In this document: one piece after another, positions 45,277-55,765 of the stretch
Layout of the letters: each line of letters starts with the position of its first letter
Position numbering within the stretch: the stretch's first letter is position 1
From: Tubulanus polymorphus
Taxonomy: Eukaryota > Nemertea > Palaeonemertea > Tubulaniformes > Tubulanidae
Assembly (NCBI RefSeq): GCF_964204645.1
Contig: NC_134030.1
Span: forward strand, 124,001 to 188,000
DNA length: 64,000 bases
Direction: 5' to 3'
The notes under the pieces: model-generated
What the model was told of the DNA's origin: nothing
Seen by the model: only the letters and a program-made list of their open reading frames with translations
The model's database searches: none
Program-made: the position numbers and the translations under genes

Positions 45277-45634
45277 AATTACGTAAGAGACATTGACGTC
45301 ACAACTGCTGATATTTCATCAAATTATTTATAAAAAACTTCTATGAAGAAATTTCTATGAAAGTGAAAAAAAATGTTGAATGTAATTTTTGCTTCAATTG
45401 GATAAAATGTTGATATAAAAACGAAATGAATTAAATTCATTTTTATCGATTTTCCTGATGTTTATTTATTGCAATATTTTGTACATTGAATTAATGTATT
45501 ACAGTGTAATATATTATCTATAAACATTGTACTTATTTGTATATTGTAGTTATTACGTTATATTGTATTGAGAAAAGAAATAAAATATTTTATAACAATG
45601 TTTTTAGAAGACATTGCGTTACTGTGTCAATGTT
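45277..45634 (+). other. 3' UTR of the complete mucin gene
   Basis: AT-rich, with AATAAA at 45579-45584. A short ATTACAGTGTAATA motif resembling the 10-bp V-ATPase intron repeat lies at about 45499. Confidence 0.6.
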
Positions 45635-45713
45635 CTGTGAGATTTCACTCGGTCGGAGATGAACTAATTCTGACTCCATTTAATCAAAACCCGAACTGAA
45701 AACTGTGCAACTG
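45635..45713. mobile_element. Inverted-repeat element remnant abutting the 20-bp minisatellite
   Basis: The left part GTGAGATTTCACTCGGTC and right part AAAACTGTGCAACTGTGG then ATCC resemble the ends of the MITE-like family (GTTTCACAGTC / GACTGTGAAACTGGG). The right end runs straight into the minisatellite. Confidence 0.4.
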
Positions 45714-47348
45714 TGGATCCAGAACTGTGGAACTGGATCCAGAACTGTGGAACTGGGTCCAGAACTGTGGAACTGTAGCCCAGAACTGTGGAACTGGATC
45801 CAGAACCTGTGGAACTGAGCCCAGAACTGTGGAACTGGATCCAGAACTGTGGAACTGAGCCCAGAACTGTGGAACTGGATCCAGAACTGTGGAACTGGAT
45901 CCAGAACTGTGGAACTGGATCCAGAACTATTGAACTGAGTCCAGAACTGTGGAACTGGATCCAGAACTGTGGAACTGAGCCCAGAACTGTGGAACTGGAT
46001 CCAGAACTGTGGAACTGGATCCTGAGCTGTGGAACTGGATCAAAAACTGTGGAACTGGATCCTGAGCTGTGGAACTGGATCCAGAACTATGGAACTGGAT
46101 ACAGAACTGTGGAACTGTAGCCCAGAACTGTGGAACTGGATCCAGAACCTGTGGAACTGAGCCCAGAACTGTGGAACTGGGTTCAGAACTGTGGAACTGG
46201 ATCCAGAACTGTGGAACTGGGTCCAGAACTGTGGAACTGGATCCAGAACCTGTGGAACTGAGCCCAGAACTGTGGAACTGGGTTCAGAACTGTGGAACTG
46301 GATCCAGAACTGTGGAACTGGGTCCAGAACTGTGGAACTGGATCCAGAACCTGTGGAACTGAGCCCAGAACTGTGGAACTGGGTTCAGAACTGTGGAACT
46401 GGATCCAGAACTGTGGAACTGAGCCCAGAACTGTGGAACTGGGTCCAGAACTGTGGAACTGGATCCAGAACTGTGGAACTGGGTCCAGAACTGTGGAACT
46501 GTAGCCCAGAACTGTGGAACTGGATCCAGAACCTGTGGAACTGAGCCCAGAACTGTGGAACTGGATCCAGAACTGTGGAACTGGATCCAGAACTATTGAA
46601 CTGAGTCCAGAACTGTGGAACTGGATCCAGAACTGTGGAACTGAGCCCAGAACTGTGGAACTGGATCCAGAACTGTGGAACTGAGCCCAGAACTGTGGAA
46701 CTGGGTCCAGAACTGTGGAACTGGATCCAGAACTGTGGAACTGGATCCAGAACTGTGGAACTGGATCCAGAACTATTGAACTGAGTCCAGAACTGTGGAA
46801 CTGGATCCAGAACTGTGGAACTGAGCCCAGAACTGTGGAACTGTAGCCCAGAACTGTGGAACTGGATCCAGAACCTGTTGAACTGAGCCCAGAACTGTGG
46901 AACTGGGTCCAGAACTGTGGAACTGGATCCAGAACTGTGGAACTGGATCCAGAACTGTGGAACTGGATCCAGAACTGTGGAACTGGGTCCAGAACTGTGG
47001 AACTGGTTCCAGAACTGTGGAACTGGATCCAGAACTGTGGAACTGGATCCAGAACTGTGGAACTGGTTCCAGAACTGTGGAACTGGATCCAGAACTGTGG
47101 AACTGGATCCTGAACTGTGGAACTGGTTCCAGAACTGTGGAACTGGATCCAGAACTGTGGAACTAGATACAGAACTGTGGAACTGGATCTAGAATTGTGG
47201 AACTGAGTCCAGAACTGTGGAACTGGATCCAGAACTGTGGAACTGAGTCCACAACTGTGGAACTGGGTCCAGAACTGTGGAACTGGATCCAGAACCTGTT
47301 GAACTGAGCCCAGAACTGTGGAACTGGGTCCAGAACTGTGGAACTGGA
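45714..47348. repeat. 20-bp minisatellite, about 82 copies
   Basis: The unit is AACTGTGGAACTGGATCCAG with GAGCCC, GGGTCC, GTAGCC and CCTGTGG variants. Larger blocks of about 140-240 bp recur (the ATTGAACTGAGTCCAG and GTAGCCCAGAACCTG variants reappear in order), so there is higher-order duplication. Long frames on both strands, up to 389 codons, arise because 20-bp periods rotate through all frames without stops. Confidence 0.96.
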
Positions 47349-47998
47349 TCACGCATATAGTTATATGTGTAACTGTGTTAAGCCTGTGGTGAGAATATTT
47401 TCGGATATATGTTTATAAAGAACGAGTTTTGAATATGTCAGATTTTCACCCTTTTTATTGCATACACTGATTATGTGTATATGTATTATAGTGTATAGGA
47501 GTGTGACAGGTTTGAACTGTATTATATCAGTACTATACACAAACCACAGTCAACTACGGGTTCAGGACATCTTTTTCATTACAGTTCAGGTAAAAAAATA
47601 GGTAATACTTGTAGGTAATACTGTACTCAGTGGATTTAACTTGATTTTATTAGAAATTACGTTACTTTTCGGGCGCTACTCGTCGATACATATGTAGCAC
47701 AGGAGTCAATACACAAACCACTACGGAAAATGACTTAACTTCAAAATTCAAAACTTAATGATATTATCTCCTCGTGTCTAATGAAAACTTTGATCTGTAT
47801 CTTGTATTTCATCAGTTTTAATATTGTTAGAACTGATGAAAGCAGCACGGGAGCCTCAATTCTAACTTAGACTAATTTCAGGCAACTGGAAAATAAATCA
47901 GGATCTGTTCTAAGTGTTATCTTTATCTACAAGTGTTGCATGTAACGAAGTTACAAGAAATTGGAAGTAGTTTTTTTCAGGAGGTTGTTGATAAAAAC
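47349..47998 (+). other. Upstream region of the PEX19-domain gene
   Basis: AT-rich, no gene seen. The coding exon is preceded by TTTTTTTCAG (47971-47980), so a 5' UTR exon lies somewhere upstream. An imperfect AATACTTGTAGGTAATACTG duplication is near 47604-47625. Confidence 0.45.
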
Positions 47999-49801
47999 AT
48001 GTCGTCTTTACGGAAATCAAAGTCGAAACAAAGAACTGGCGGCAGCAGTGAGAAACAACAACCTGTGCGTAAACAACAGCGCGAGGATTCTATTGTGCTG
48101 AGTCGAGAAGATGCTTTTAAAATCTATGACGTTTTAACCGCATTTAAATCATTTAAAAAACCGGAACCATCTTCAGCAGGTTTGTATCAAACCAAGACTG
48201 GTTTCAGGGCGGTGGAATAGACCTGGGAAAGGGTTCCTATAAGTCTGTTGACTCACTAACCTACACCGATAGGTAGCAAGGTATCAGTTGGTATCGTGTT
48301 GTCATGTCTTTGTTCCAAAAATTAGATTTTTCCCACAAAAGAAATGCATAAGCCCAACAGACAATACAGTTACCAGTCTATAAAACCGGCCCCAGGTCTG
48401 CCAAAATATCACTAACCCCAGGTGCTCAACTCTAACCCTAGGTCACCCGTAACCCTAACCCTAGTTTCACCAATGATCCCAACCCTTGCAGGACTCGAAC
48501 CTTCGATCTCCAGCGTGCCAGACGAGTATGCCAACCACTAGACCATAGACCAGTAGTGATTAACTACGTTCGTCAGTTTGTCTGGTCAATGTGGCGACTA
48601 TTGACCAGTCAGGTGGGATGACTGGTAACCAGTCAGGTGTGGCAACTGGTGACCAGTCAAGTGTGGCAACTGGTGACCAGTCAGGTGTGGCAACTGGTGA
48701 CCAGTCAGGTGTGGCAACTGGTGACCAGTCAGGTGTGGCAACTGGTGACCAGTCAGGTGTGGCAACTGGTGACCAGTCAGGTGTGGCAACTGGTGACCAG
48801 TCAGGTGCGGCAACTAATAATACCCATACAAGTGTTGTTATCTCTGATTACTTTTCGGATCCCATTGCCGGTCGGGGCAAGAAAGAGGTCATCTTTAGCG
48901 ATAAGGGAACGATAGCCTACCCATTGACGACGGGAGGGGGGATGTGATTCAAGCTTCTACAAAGTTATCAATTCTGTATTTCAGGAGTTTTTCTGATACA
49001 CAAAACCTACCGGGCCCGACTAAAAATATGGATCAAAAAAGTGCGAGAAAGAGTGAAGGTACAAAAAAATGATACAACAATAATGTAACACTAAAAACAT
49101 CATGTCTTCCCTAGAGATTATTTCTAATAAGGGTGCTTTTACCTAATTGTCGGGAGGGGGGGGGGGGTTCTGGAAAATACGGTCCATGGTATGTTGAACT
49201 TTAAAAGATCTCATCCAATTTAGGGATTGTTTATCTGAGATTGCGGTTTAAATCTCTATTAATTATAGAACAATGAAGTTGTCAAATTGATACACAATGG
49301 AATGTATGTATCACAATTAGCCAAAGAGTTTAATATTGTTGAAGAGAAGGAGGAAAGAACAAATGATGATGAGGATGAGGATGACGACGATGCTGTTTCA
49401 ATAGAATCATCTTCATCGGTAGAACTTGATTCTTCTGATGACGAATTCTTTAAAGGTAATTTTGAAAATTATACAAATTCTTGATAAAAAGGTCGTTTAT
49501 GGTTTTAACGCCACCGCTGGAGAATATGGCGTTATAACGAATTTGGCGAAATAAACAATGGAATTTTCATTGAATTTGAGTTTAAATTAGCGAATTTGTT
49601 CTCTGAAAAAATGTTAGCGTTTAGGGTGAGAGGTGGCAGAAAAACGACGACAGCGTTATAACGAACTGTAGATACAAAATACATGGATCTGTGGCGGCCA
49701 TTTTGAAATCGTGTGAAATCTTTTTCGCAGAACTGAACGAACAATTGAAGAAAAAAATGACATCGAAAACATTGCCGAACAAAACTCCGATAGTGCGTCA
49801 A

Positions 49802-49841
<40 letters not shown>

Positions 49842-50987
49842 GCGGTGCGGGCGGTGGTGGTGTAAAGGCACAAGGGGTTGGTAAGACTGGTGTTAAGAGC
49901 CCAGCGGGTAGTAAGGCTCCTCTAGGCGGCGTTGATGCTGAGTTCGACTTGTTCAAAGCGATGTTGGGAGGAAAAGACAAAGAAACCGGTTTCTCCATAA
50001 AAGATATGGTCAACGGTATGATAAAAAGTATCTATACAAAAGAAATGATGCAACCAGTTTCAAAGTCGGTTATTGAAAAGGTAATTGATATCTACATCTC
50101 TCGGGGTGGTGAGGGGGGTGGTGAGGGGGGGGGGTGAGGGGTAATTGTGAGTCCAGTAGCCTAATAGTCAGCTAAAGTAAAAAATCGGATAAGTACAACT
50201 GAAAGACCAAGTTACATATGAGTTGCTGTTTAAGCTCACCTTATAGAAAACTCTGATTTAAGTATAACTTTGAAATAAGCTTCTCGGCAATTCAGTGCCC
50301 AGGTTTACAGCAATTCAGAGCCCAGCTTTAAAGCAATTCAGAGCCCAGGTTTATAGCAATTTAGGACCCTGATTTTACCAGCAATATCATGAGTAACTGC
50401 AGCCCCAGCGGATTTTGTATTTGTAGCTCCCAGCCTGGTTAGCGATGAACGGTGATAGTTTGAGTCCAGACGAAAAAACTAAATACAAACAAGCTTTAGT
50501 TTATTATAAAGAAATAGCAGAAATTTGCGACGAAAAAATCGACGAAAAAGACGTGAAAGGAAACGAGAAACAAGCGGTAGATTTAACTAAAGTTTGTCAG
50601 AAACTGCAGGGGCTTAATGTCAAACTACCGGACGATATTCAAATATCAGTGGTTAGTAGAATAGTCGCAAGGGGGCGTCGCTAGAATAGATCGTGGAGTC
50701 CAAATATCACTAAAGAATTTGGTAAAAGATTTATTTATAACAAATTTTCTACTGGAGTTTAACCCGTGGTGGGGCGAGGATCTCGTCGACTCTGGTGGGG
50801 CGAGGATCTCGTCGACCCTTTTATGATAGCTCATAGTTGTTATCTTTGATACTATTTTCAGCAAGAAAATGCCGATGTTGGTGCTATGACAGAAAATCTA
50901 CTGGCGGGTGTGTTCTCCGGAGTTGCTGGTGCAGCAGCCGGAGGGGCCGGTCAATCGGGAAAACAACAAGAATGTCGCCTTATGTAG
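47999..50987 (+). CDS. PEX19-domain protein with CaaX end and non-canonical N-terminus
   Basis: Six exons: 47999-48179, 48985-49058, 49269-49455, 49731-50080, 50427-50651, 50862-50987. All phases fit, giving 380 residues. Residues ~210-340 match the PEX19 C-terminal domain, which binds peroxisomal membrane-protein signals: FDLFKAMLGG, MVNGMIKSIYTKEMM, VIEKLPAWLAMNGDSLSPDE, KYKQALVYYKEIAEICDE, LTKVCQKLQGL and LPDDI. The last four residues, CRLM, form a CaaX box like the farnesylated CLIM of human PEX19. The N-terminal ~200 residues differ: a basic start (MSSLRKSKSKQR), a basic RARLKIWIKKVRERVK, an acidic DEDEDDDD...SSDDE stretch, and poly-Ala/Gly from a GCT microsatellite. I see no PEX3-binding LLxxxLxDF-type helix. 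AATAAA is at 51061-51066. It is either a fast-evolving PEX19 or a paralogue. Confidence 0.82.
48400..48600 (-). mobile_element. tRNA-derived SINE-like element, second copy
   Basis: The minus strand shows the same head GGTCTATGGTCTAGTGGTTG and B box AAGGTTCGAGTCCTGC as the 8.4 kb copy, and the same TAGGGTTAGGGTTA body. It is in intron 1 of the PEX19-domain gene. Confidence 0.75.
48606..48812. repeat. 24-bp minisatellite, about 8 copies, at SINE end
   Basis: The unit is GACCAGTCAGGTGTGGCAAC plus TGGT. The sequence just before it continues the SINE-like element (TTGTCTGGTCAATGTGGCGA), and the 8.4 kb SINE copy has a single GACCAGTTATGGTTACGACTGG at this point. The array may have started from the element's own end. 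Confidence 0.85.
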
Positions 50988-51812
50988 ACAAATCGAATGG
51001 TCGTAATTTACATATAAAATCATAATCGATATCAATTTGCATAAAATCGATATTTGTATGAATAAAGTGAAGTGTAATTTATGTAAGTTATTTATTCTGC
51101 TATATCCAGGAATGTATGTTAGAATTATTACACTATAGTTTACAGAACACAACGAGACGATGAATAAAGTGATAGTGATACAGACTATAGGAGTAATAAA
51201 GACACATTGACAGCAGATATCTGCAAACTCTAGGGGTAACACCTGAGCTTGGAGTAATCAGTCTGATAACTCCAAGCACACTCACAGTGTACTGCAGCTG
51301 GAATTTCAAAGGGGATAAATGACATTGTGGCTGCTGAAGGTTTTCAATCACCAACTGCAAATTTAAGCTTTAATCATCTATTTTTGTACATTAGCTCAAT
51401 ATATTTCAAAAAAATTATCAGCGTTGATAGAATATTGACATCCACTCTTGTAAGTGCAGCTGATATTCTATTTCGGGTGGATGTCAGAAGAGGGATGTAG
51501 GGTGGGGTGCCGCCGCTGTTGTGGATCACGGTTTGTTAGTACACAAGAATATGAATAAGTAATCGAATAGACGGATCGACTCTTCAGCGTGTGATTTAAC
51601 ATCTAATAAATTTATGTTAATTTATTTGGTAAACTGTACTGGAGGCATCGTGTTTGGTGTTTGGTTCTGTCGTAGCACATTTATGTAACTGATGTCTGCA
51701 ATAAATAAACTGAATGATCCCAGTCTAAATCCTTGACTTGACTTAATTGTATATAATTCATCTCAAATCTTTCTCACAGTTAGTGTTTGTTTGTCGCGCG
51801 CGCGCTACACCG
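50988..51812 (+). other. 3' UTR and flank of PEX19-domain gene
   Basis: AATAAA at 51061 and again near 51165 and 51697 gives alternative 3' ends. A hairpin is formed by TGACATCCACTC (about 51438) and GGGTGGATGTCA (about 51476). No gene. Confidence 0.5.
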
Positions 51813-51940
51813 GCATCCTCCCTCTGCAGGGACTCGAACCTGATGGCATCGCTACACTCAGCCACGGCATCGGCAATCTCGATGCCATCAGGTTCGAATC
51901 CCTGCCGGGGGAGGATGTACACCGGCGGTGGGTCCAGCAA
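51813..51940. mobile_element. Head-to-head inverted pair of tRNA-like SINE fragments
   Basis: The left arm GGACTCGAACCTGATGGCAT and right arm ATGCCATCAGGTTCGAATCC form a near-perfect inverted repeat of about 40 bp around a ~32-bp spacer. Each arm contains a B-box-like GGTTCGARTCC, and the left one on the minus strand has CCGTGGCTGAGTG, like an A box of a tRNA-Leu/Ser-type head. A third, decayed piece (CTATTGAACCTGATGGCATC) lies at 55555-55580. Confidence 0.55.
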
Positions 51941-53546
51941 CGAGACGCAGCACAGCGACGCCGGTGACATCTAGCGGTGTACAACAGTACTGCTGTAACA
52001 AGATCTATACTGTGCGGCACAGTACTGACTGCTGCGCGTGCGCGTGTGTGTAGGAAGGTGTACAGGAGAGATACCAGTACTGACTGTGTATATCAGTAGA
52101 CGCTTTAACACGGGGAATACACCAGAAACTACTGTTGAATATATCTCAGTCGGGCAATCAATTCATTGATTATCTTCATCTGTTTGTATCATACACAAGT
52201 AAGTCAGATTTCGTGGATTAAAACTTGGGTCAGGGAAGGGAGGTGCCTGATGATGGTAGTAGGCCTACTGTAGTACATGTATCCTATATTCCGACCCGTT
52301 GCCAACAGCTATGGAGCTATCCTGCTACTGTTGCTCCGTTATCGTGTGACGTTATTTATTAGAAAAAATATCCCGTTGGATTTCTAATGAATATTTTCTG
52401 ATGATACCATAGCAACATTGATGTACGAGCAGGAATTATCGAGTCACGAGTTACGGAGCAGTCCTCGGTATTCACATGACGTAATAGCGATCGCGATCCT
52501 CAGTGTTTGATTCGACCTCTAGGGGGCTCTGACATTCCCGTCGAATCCAACTTTAAAAACTGGCTGAATTTATCAAATAAGTCTGGATGTATATAAGTCC
52601 ATTCAATAGTATATGTACCGGTATAAATTGTAAATAGTATAATTTGTAAATAACGTTAGAGTTGAGGTGTTAGTTTGTAGCATTATGATAACGTGAACTT
52701 CGTTAAATAGAGCAATGAACTTCACGGGATCAGAAAATCAGTTCGTTACATCAGATAGTTCGTTACATCCAGTAAGAAGGCAGTAATTGGGATGAAATTC
52801 TAGGTTTGTAATCACCGATATGTCACTGTTAAACGAGGTGTTCAACTGTAGGTAGGTCTGTCTAACACTGTCTGGTGACAAGGCCGATAGTTTGTGATGA
52901 ATTCACAGTTTATTCACATTACAAGACGCCAGTCAATTGTAATATATTTCATATCGGGACTATTTATGCGAGTCAGTTAATAGACAACTTGTTTTATTGC
53001 CTGTCTTCAATATCGCATTGTACTATTCATGAATTATGATTCACCCATAGCACTGACCTAGTTCCAAGAAATATCTATTATAAGAAATATGTATTAGGTT
53101 TTCCCCTGTTGACCTCTTAGCTAAACAGGGTTAGTGACGTTTTATCGTCATCCCAGAATTATGTGAGTGCTTGAATCTGTTGTGTGAGAGACGTCGACTG
53201 TGACTTCAAGGGAGGAAGGGAGTTAAGGGAGGGAGTCAAGGGAGGGAGTCAAGGGAGGGAGTCAAGGGAGTTTTTTTCATTTAATCCAATTCATTAACAT
53301 CAAACTGAGATAAGATACAAAAAAGAACCCGTCACGCTGGAATAAGTCAAGTGAGTTCCTAGTCTGTAATAACCTGTCTGTAATAACCTGTCTGTAATAA
53401 CCTGTCTGTATATCGGATATTTTAAAGATAGTTTGCAGTTTGCTGGTCTCACCAAAGTGAACTCATGTCATGTGTTTATTTATTCTGTTTTGGTTCTTGG
53501 TTCCCAATGATCAGCACTGTTCCTGTAAGTATTTTCTGTTTTGCAG
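51941..53546 (+). other. Upstream region and 5' intron of BRI3 homologue
   Basis: A consensus donor ATACACAA/GTAAGTCAG at 52198/52199 may end the 5' UTR exon, with the acceptor TTTTGCAG before 53547. Four GGGAGTCAAGGGAG copies lie at about 53215-53270 and four ACCTGTCTGTAATA copies at about 53363-53408. No other gene. Confidence 0.45.
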
Positions 53547-53569
53547 ATTGATTGACAGTGATCTGTACA

Positions 53570-54354
53570 ATGGACCCTTCAGCCCCTCCACCCGCTTACA
53601 GTGAGGGTAATTATACACAGTCTCATCCTACACATCTCCGGCTAAACATCGTCGAATTCATGTTTGAATTATTATTTCAGCCATGAAACAGCCGCCAGGT
53701 CCGCCAGCTATGTATTCAACTCAAGCACCTTACGGGGCTCCACCAGGGGGTGCTGCATATCCCCCTCAACACGGGGGTCAGTACCCCCCACCTCCCCCTC
53801 CGACCCAATACGGTTCGCCTTATCCACAAACTCAGTACTCTTCTCCCTATCCTCAGACACAATATTCATCGCCCCAACAATACGGGCAACCTGTGATAAC
53901 GCCCCCTACTGGATACACGGCTAATGCTGGCAATACTGTCGTCGTCGTAGGAGCTGGATGTCAAACGTGTCAGGTACGTTTACACCGCCACCTAGTGGCT
54001 CATATGCTTACAGCGCCACCTAGTGGCTGATATACCTACAGCGCCACCTAATGGTTGGTACATCAACAGCACCTGGCCCATATGCTAACAGCACCACCTA
54101 GAGGCTGGTACATCAACAGCGCCACCTAGTGGCCGATATGCTTACAGCGCCACCTATTGGTCGGTACATTTACAGCGCCACCTTGTGTCACAGGTGACTA
54201 ACCGATTGATTGTTGTATTTTTTAGGCCGGCACGTATGTTGAAGAGTTCACGGCCTGCGGAATAATCCTCGCAATTCTATTTTTCCCTTGGGGAATTTTA
54301 TGTTGTTTGTTAATGAGAGAACGACGATGTCCGAGATGTAATCGATTGATGTAG
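53570..54354 (+). CDS. BRI3: BRI3-family membrane protein
   Basis: Three coding exons: 53570-53606, 53681-53973, 54226-54354 (phases 1 and 0), 152 residues. The N-terminus MDPSAPPPAYSEG carries a PPxY motif (PPAY), also present in human BRI3 and able to bind WW-domain NEDD4-type ligases. A Pro/Gln/Tyr-rich stretch follows (PYPQTQYSS repeats). The family core is NTVVVVGAGCQTC, then a short loop, a hydrophobic segment (ACGIILAILFFPWGILCC) and RERRCPRCN. The two CxxC pairs and the Val run before the first pair are the usual BRI3 signature. The family localises to lysosome and endosome membranes in vertebrates; the molecular role is unclear. The ATG lies 23 nt into its exon (GTACAATGG context). 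Confidence 0.9.
53983..54192 (-). repeat. ~30-bp intronic repeat of CTCF-like motif
   Basis: About eight copies of CAGCGCCACCTAGTGGCTGA plus TATGCTTA in intron 2 of the BRI3 gene. The core AGCGCCACCTAGTGGC is close to the reverse complement of the vertebrate CTCF consensus. The first copy begins just after the exon-2 donor. Confidence 0.8.
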
Positions 54355-54594
54355 ATACGCGTCACCAGATGGCGAATGAGTAGCTGAATGAAATTATGCT
54401 AATACATATTAACTGTTATATATATATATATATAATACCGATTAATCGTGACGTCACTGTCCATTCCGGACAGCTGTGATTACGTTACCAAGGTGATATA
54501 TGTTACCATGGATACAGTGTCTGATAGTGTAAATAGACTATAATGAAAGCGTTAATTATCAAACATTAAACTGCTGTATTCTGACAGCCGAATC
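54355..54594 (+). other. BRI3 3' UTR, first part
   Basis: Includes a short TA microsatellite (54418-54434) and CTCF-like CACCAGATGGCGAA (about 54364). The transcript may extend to AATAAA at 55256-55261. Confidence 0.5.
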
Positions 54595-54945
54595 CCTCCT
54601 ATGAGAGGAGGGCTCCTGACAATACCTCATGTGAGAGGAAAGCTCCTGTCGACCCCTCCTTTGAGAGGAAGGCTCCTGTCGATCCCTCCTGTGAGAGGAA
54701 GGCTCCTGTTGACCCCTCCTGTGAGAGGAAGGCTCCTGTCGATCCCTCCTGTGAGAGGAAGACTCCTCTCGATACCTCCAGTGAGAGGGAGGCTCCTGTC
54801 GACCCCATCCTGTGAGAGGAAGGCTCCTGTCGATCCCTCCTGTGAGAGGAAGGCTCCTGTCGACCCCCTCCTGTGAGAGGAAGGCTCCTGTCGACCCCAT
54901 CCTGTGAGAGGAAGGCTCCTGTTGATCCCCTGTTAGAAGAGGGCT
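54595..54945. repeat. ~30-bp minisatellite, about 12 copies
   Basis: The unit is TGAGAGGAAGGCTCCTGTCG plus ACCCCTCCTG, with small length changes (CCCCTCC/CCCATCC/CCCCCTCC). It is probably inside the BRI3 3' UTR. Open frames on both strands come from the near-30 period. Confidence 0.92.
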
Positions 54946-55692
54946 CCTGCTGAAGGTCACACTGATTCCTGCTAATTGCATTTAGCAGGTATTGTGTATT
55001 GTGTGTTTTGTCTTCAATTTTTGATATAAGATTCTTATTTTTAAGTTTGTTCCAATCATCTATGATGTAAATTTATACGATCAATTATTCTTCCCAATCA
55101 TCTTTATTTTATTATTATATTCAAAGTCACAAAATTATATTGATTTATATATCCACTTAATTAGAATGCTGTATTTCTGTATGTGTGGGATCTGTTCTGT
55201 TAGTTTCCCTCCCCACTTCTTTCATCCCCTCTTTCTCTCAATCTCTCTAATTGTAAATAAATAAATCACACATATTGTCTATAATAAGAAATATCTTCTG
55301 TTCGATTACTGCACTATTGGTTATTACGGTACCCCCAGAAAGCTGCTATAAGACTGTGTCAGTAAATTCGCGTGTGTGTCGTCGTTATTCAGATAAACTG
55401 AAATTAATTTTACATGAATTAAATACCCGGTATCTGTTTTTGACGTCTGTATAATTATCAAGTTATTAAATAAATGTAAACTAATAAATCGATTGAAACG
55501 ATTTAAGTGTCGGTCTTCCTACAATCCTTCCTTCATCATCGATCTCTGCGGGGATTCTATTGAACCTGATGGCATCGCCGCACGAACTGTAGTATAGCTA
55601 ACTGGATGCCAGCGGGAGGGTTTTCCTAATTCATTTGGATTAGTAGCGGCAGTAAGAAAATAAAAAAAATCAGAAGAGAAAAACAATGTCTG
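54946..55692. other. 3' flank of BRI3, SINE fragment
   Basis: AT-rich. It carries AATAAA at 55256-55261 and a decayed tRNA-like SINE piece (about 55513-55625) related to the inverted pair at 51.8 kb. No gene. Confidence 0.5.
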
Positions 55693-55765
55693 TGGAGGAC
55701 CCGGGCATCGATCCCGGTACCTCTCGCATGCTAAGCGAGCGCTCTACCATCTGAGCTAGCCCCCC
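55693..55765 (-). tRNA. tRNA-Ala (AGC), second copy
   Basis: Reverse complement of this stretch is identical over all 73 nt to the tRNA at 7019-7091: acceptor GGGGGGC/GTCCTCC, anticodon loop TTAGCAT, G3:U70, discriminator A. The flanks differ, so it is not part of a recent segmental duplication. The downstream (lower-coordinate) sequence on the transcript strand has TTTTTCTCTTCTGATTTTTT, which contains terminator-like T runs. Confidence 0.97.

Noticed and set aside
46183-47352. A 389-codon open frame (minus) and several shorter plus-strand frames through the 20-bp minisatellite
   Set aside because: A 20-bp unit rotates through all frames and happens to lack stops; the frames have no start context, no signal peptide and no flanking exon signals.
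48591-48947. A 118-codon frame with VATGDQSG repeats
   Set aside because: It lies in intron 1 of the PEX19-domain gene over a SINE and its 24-bp array; splice junctions on both sides skip it.
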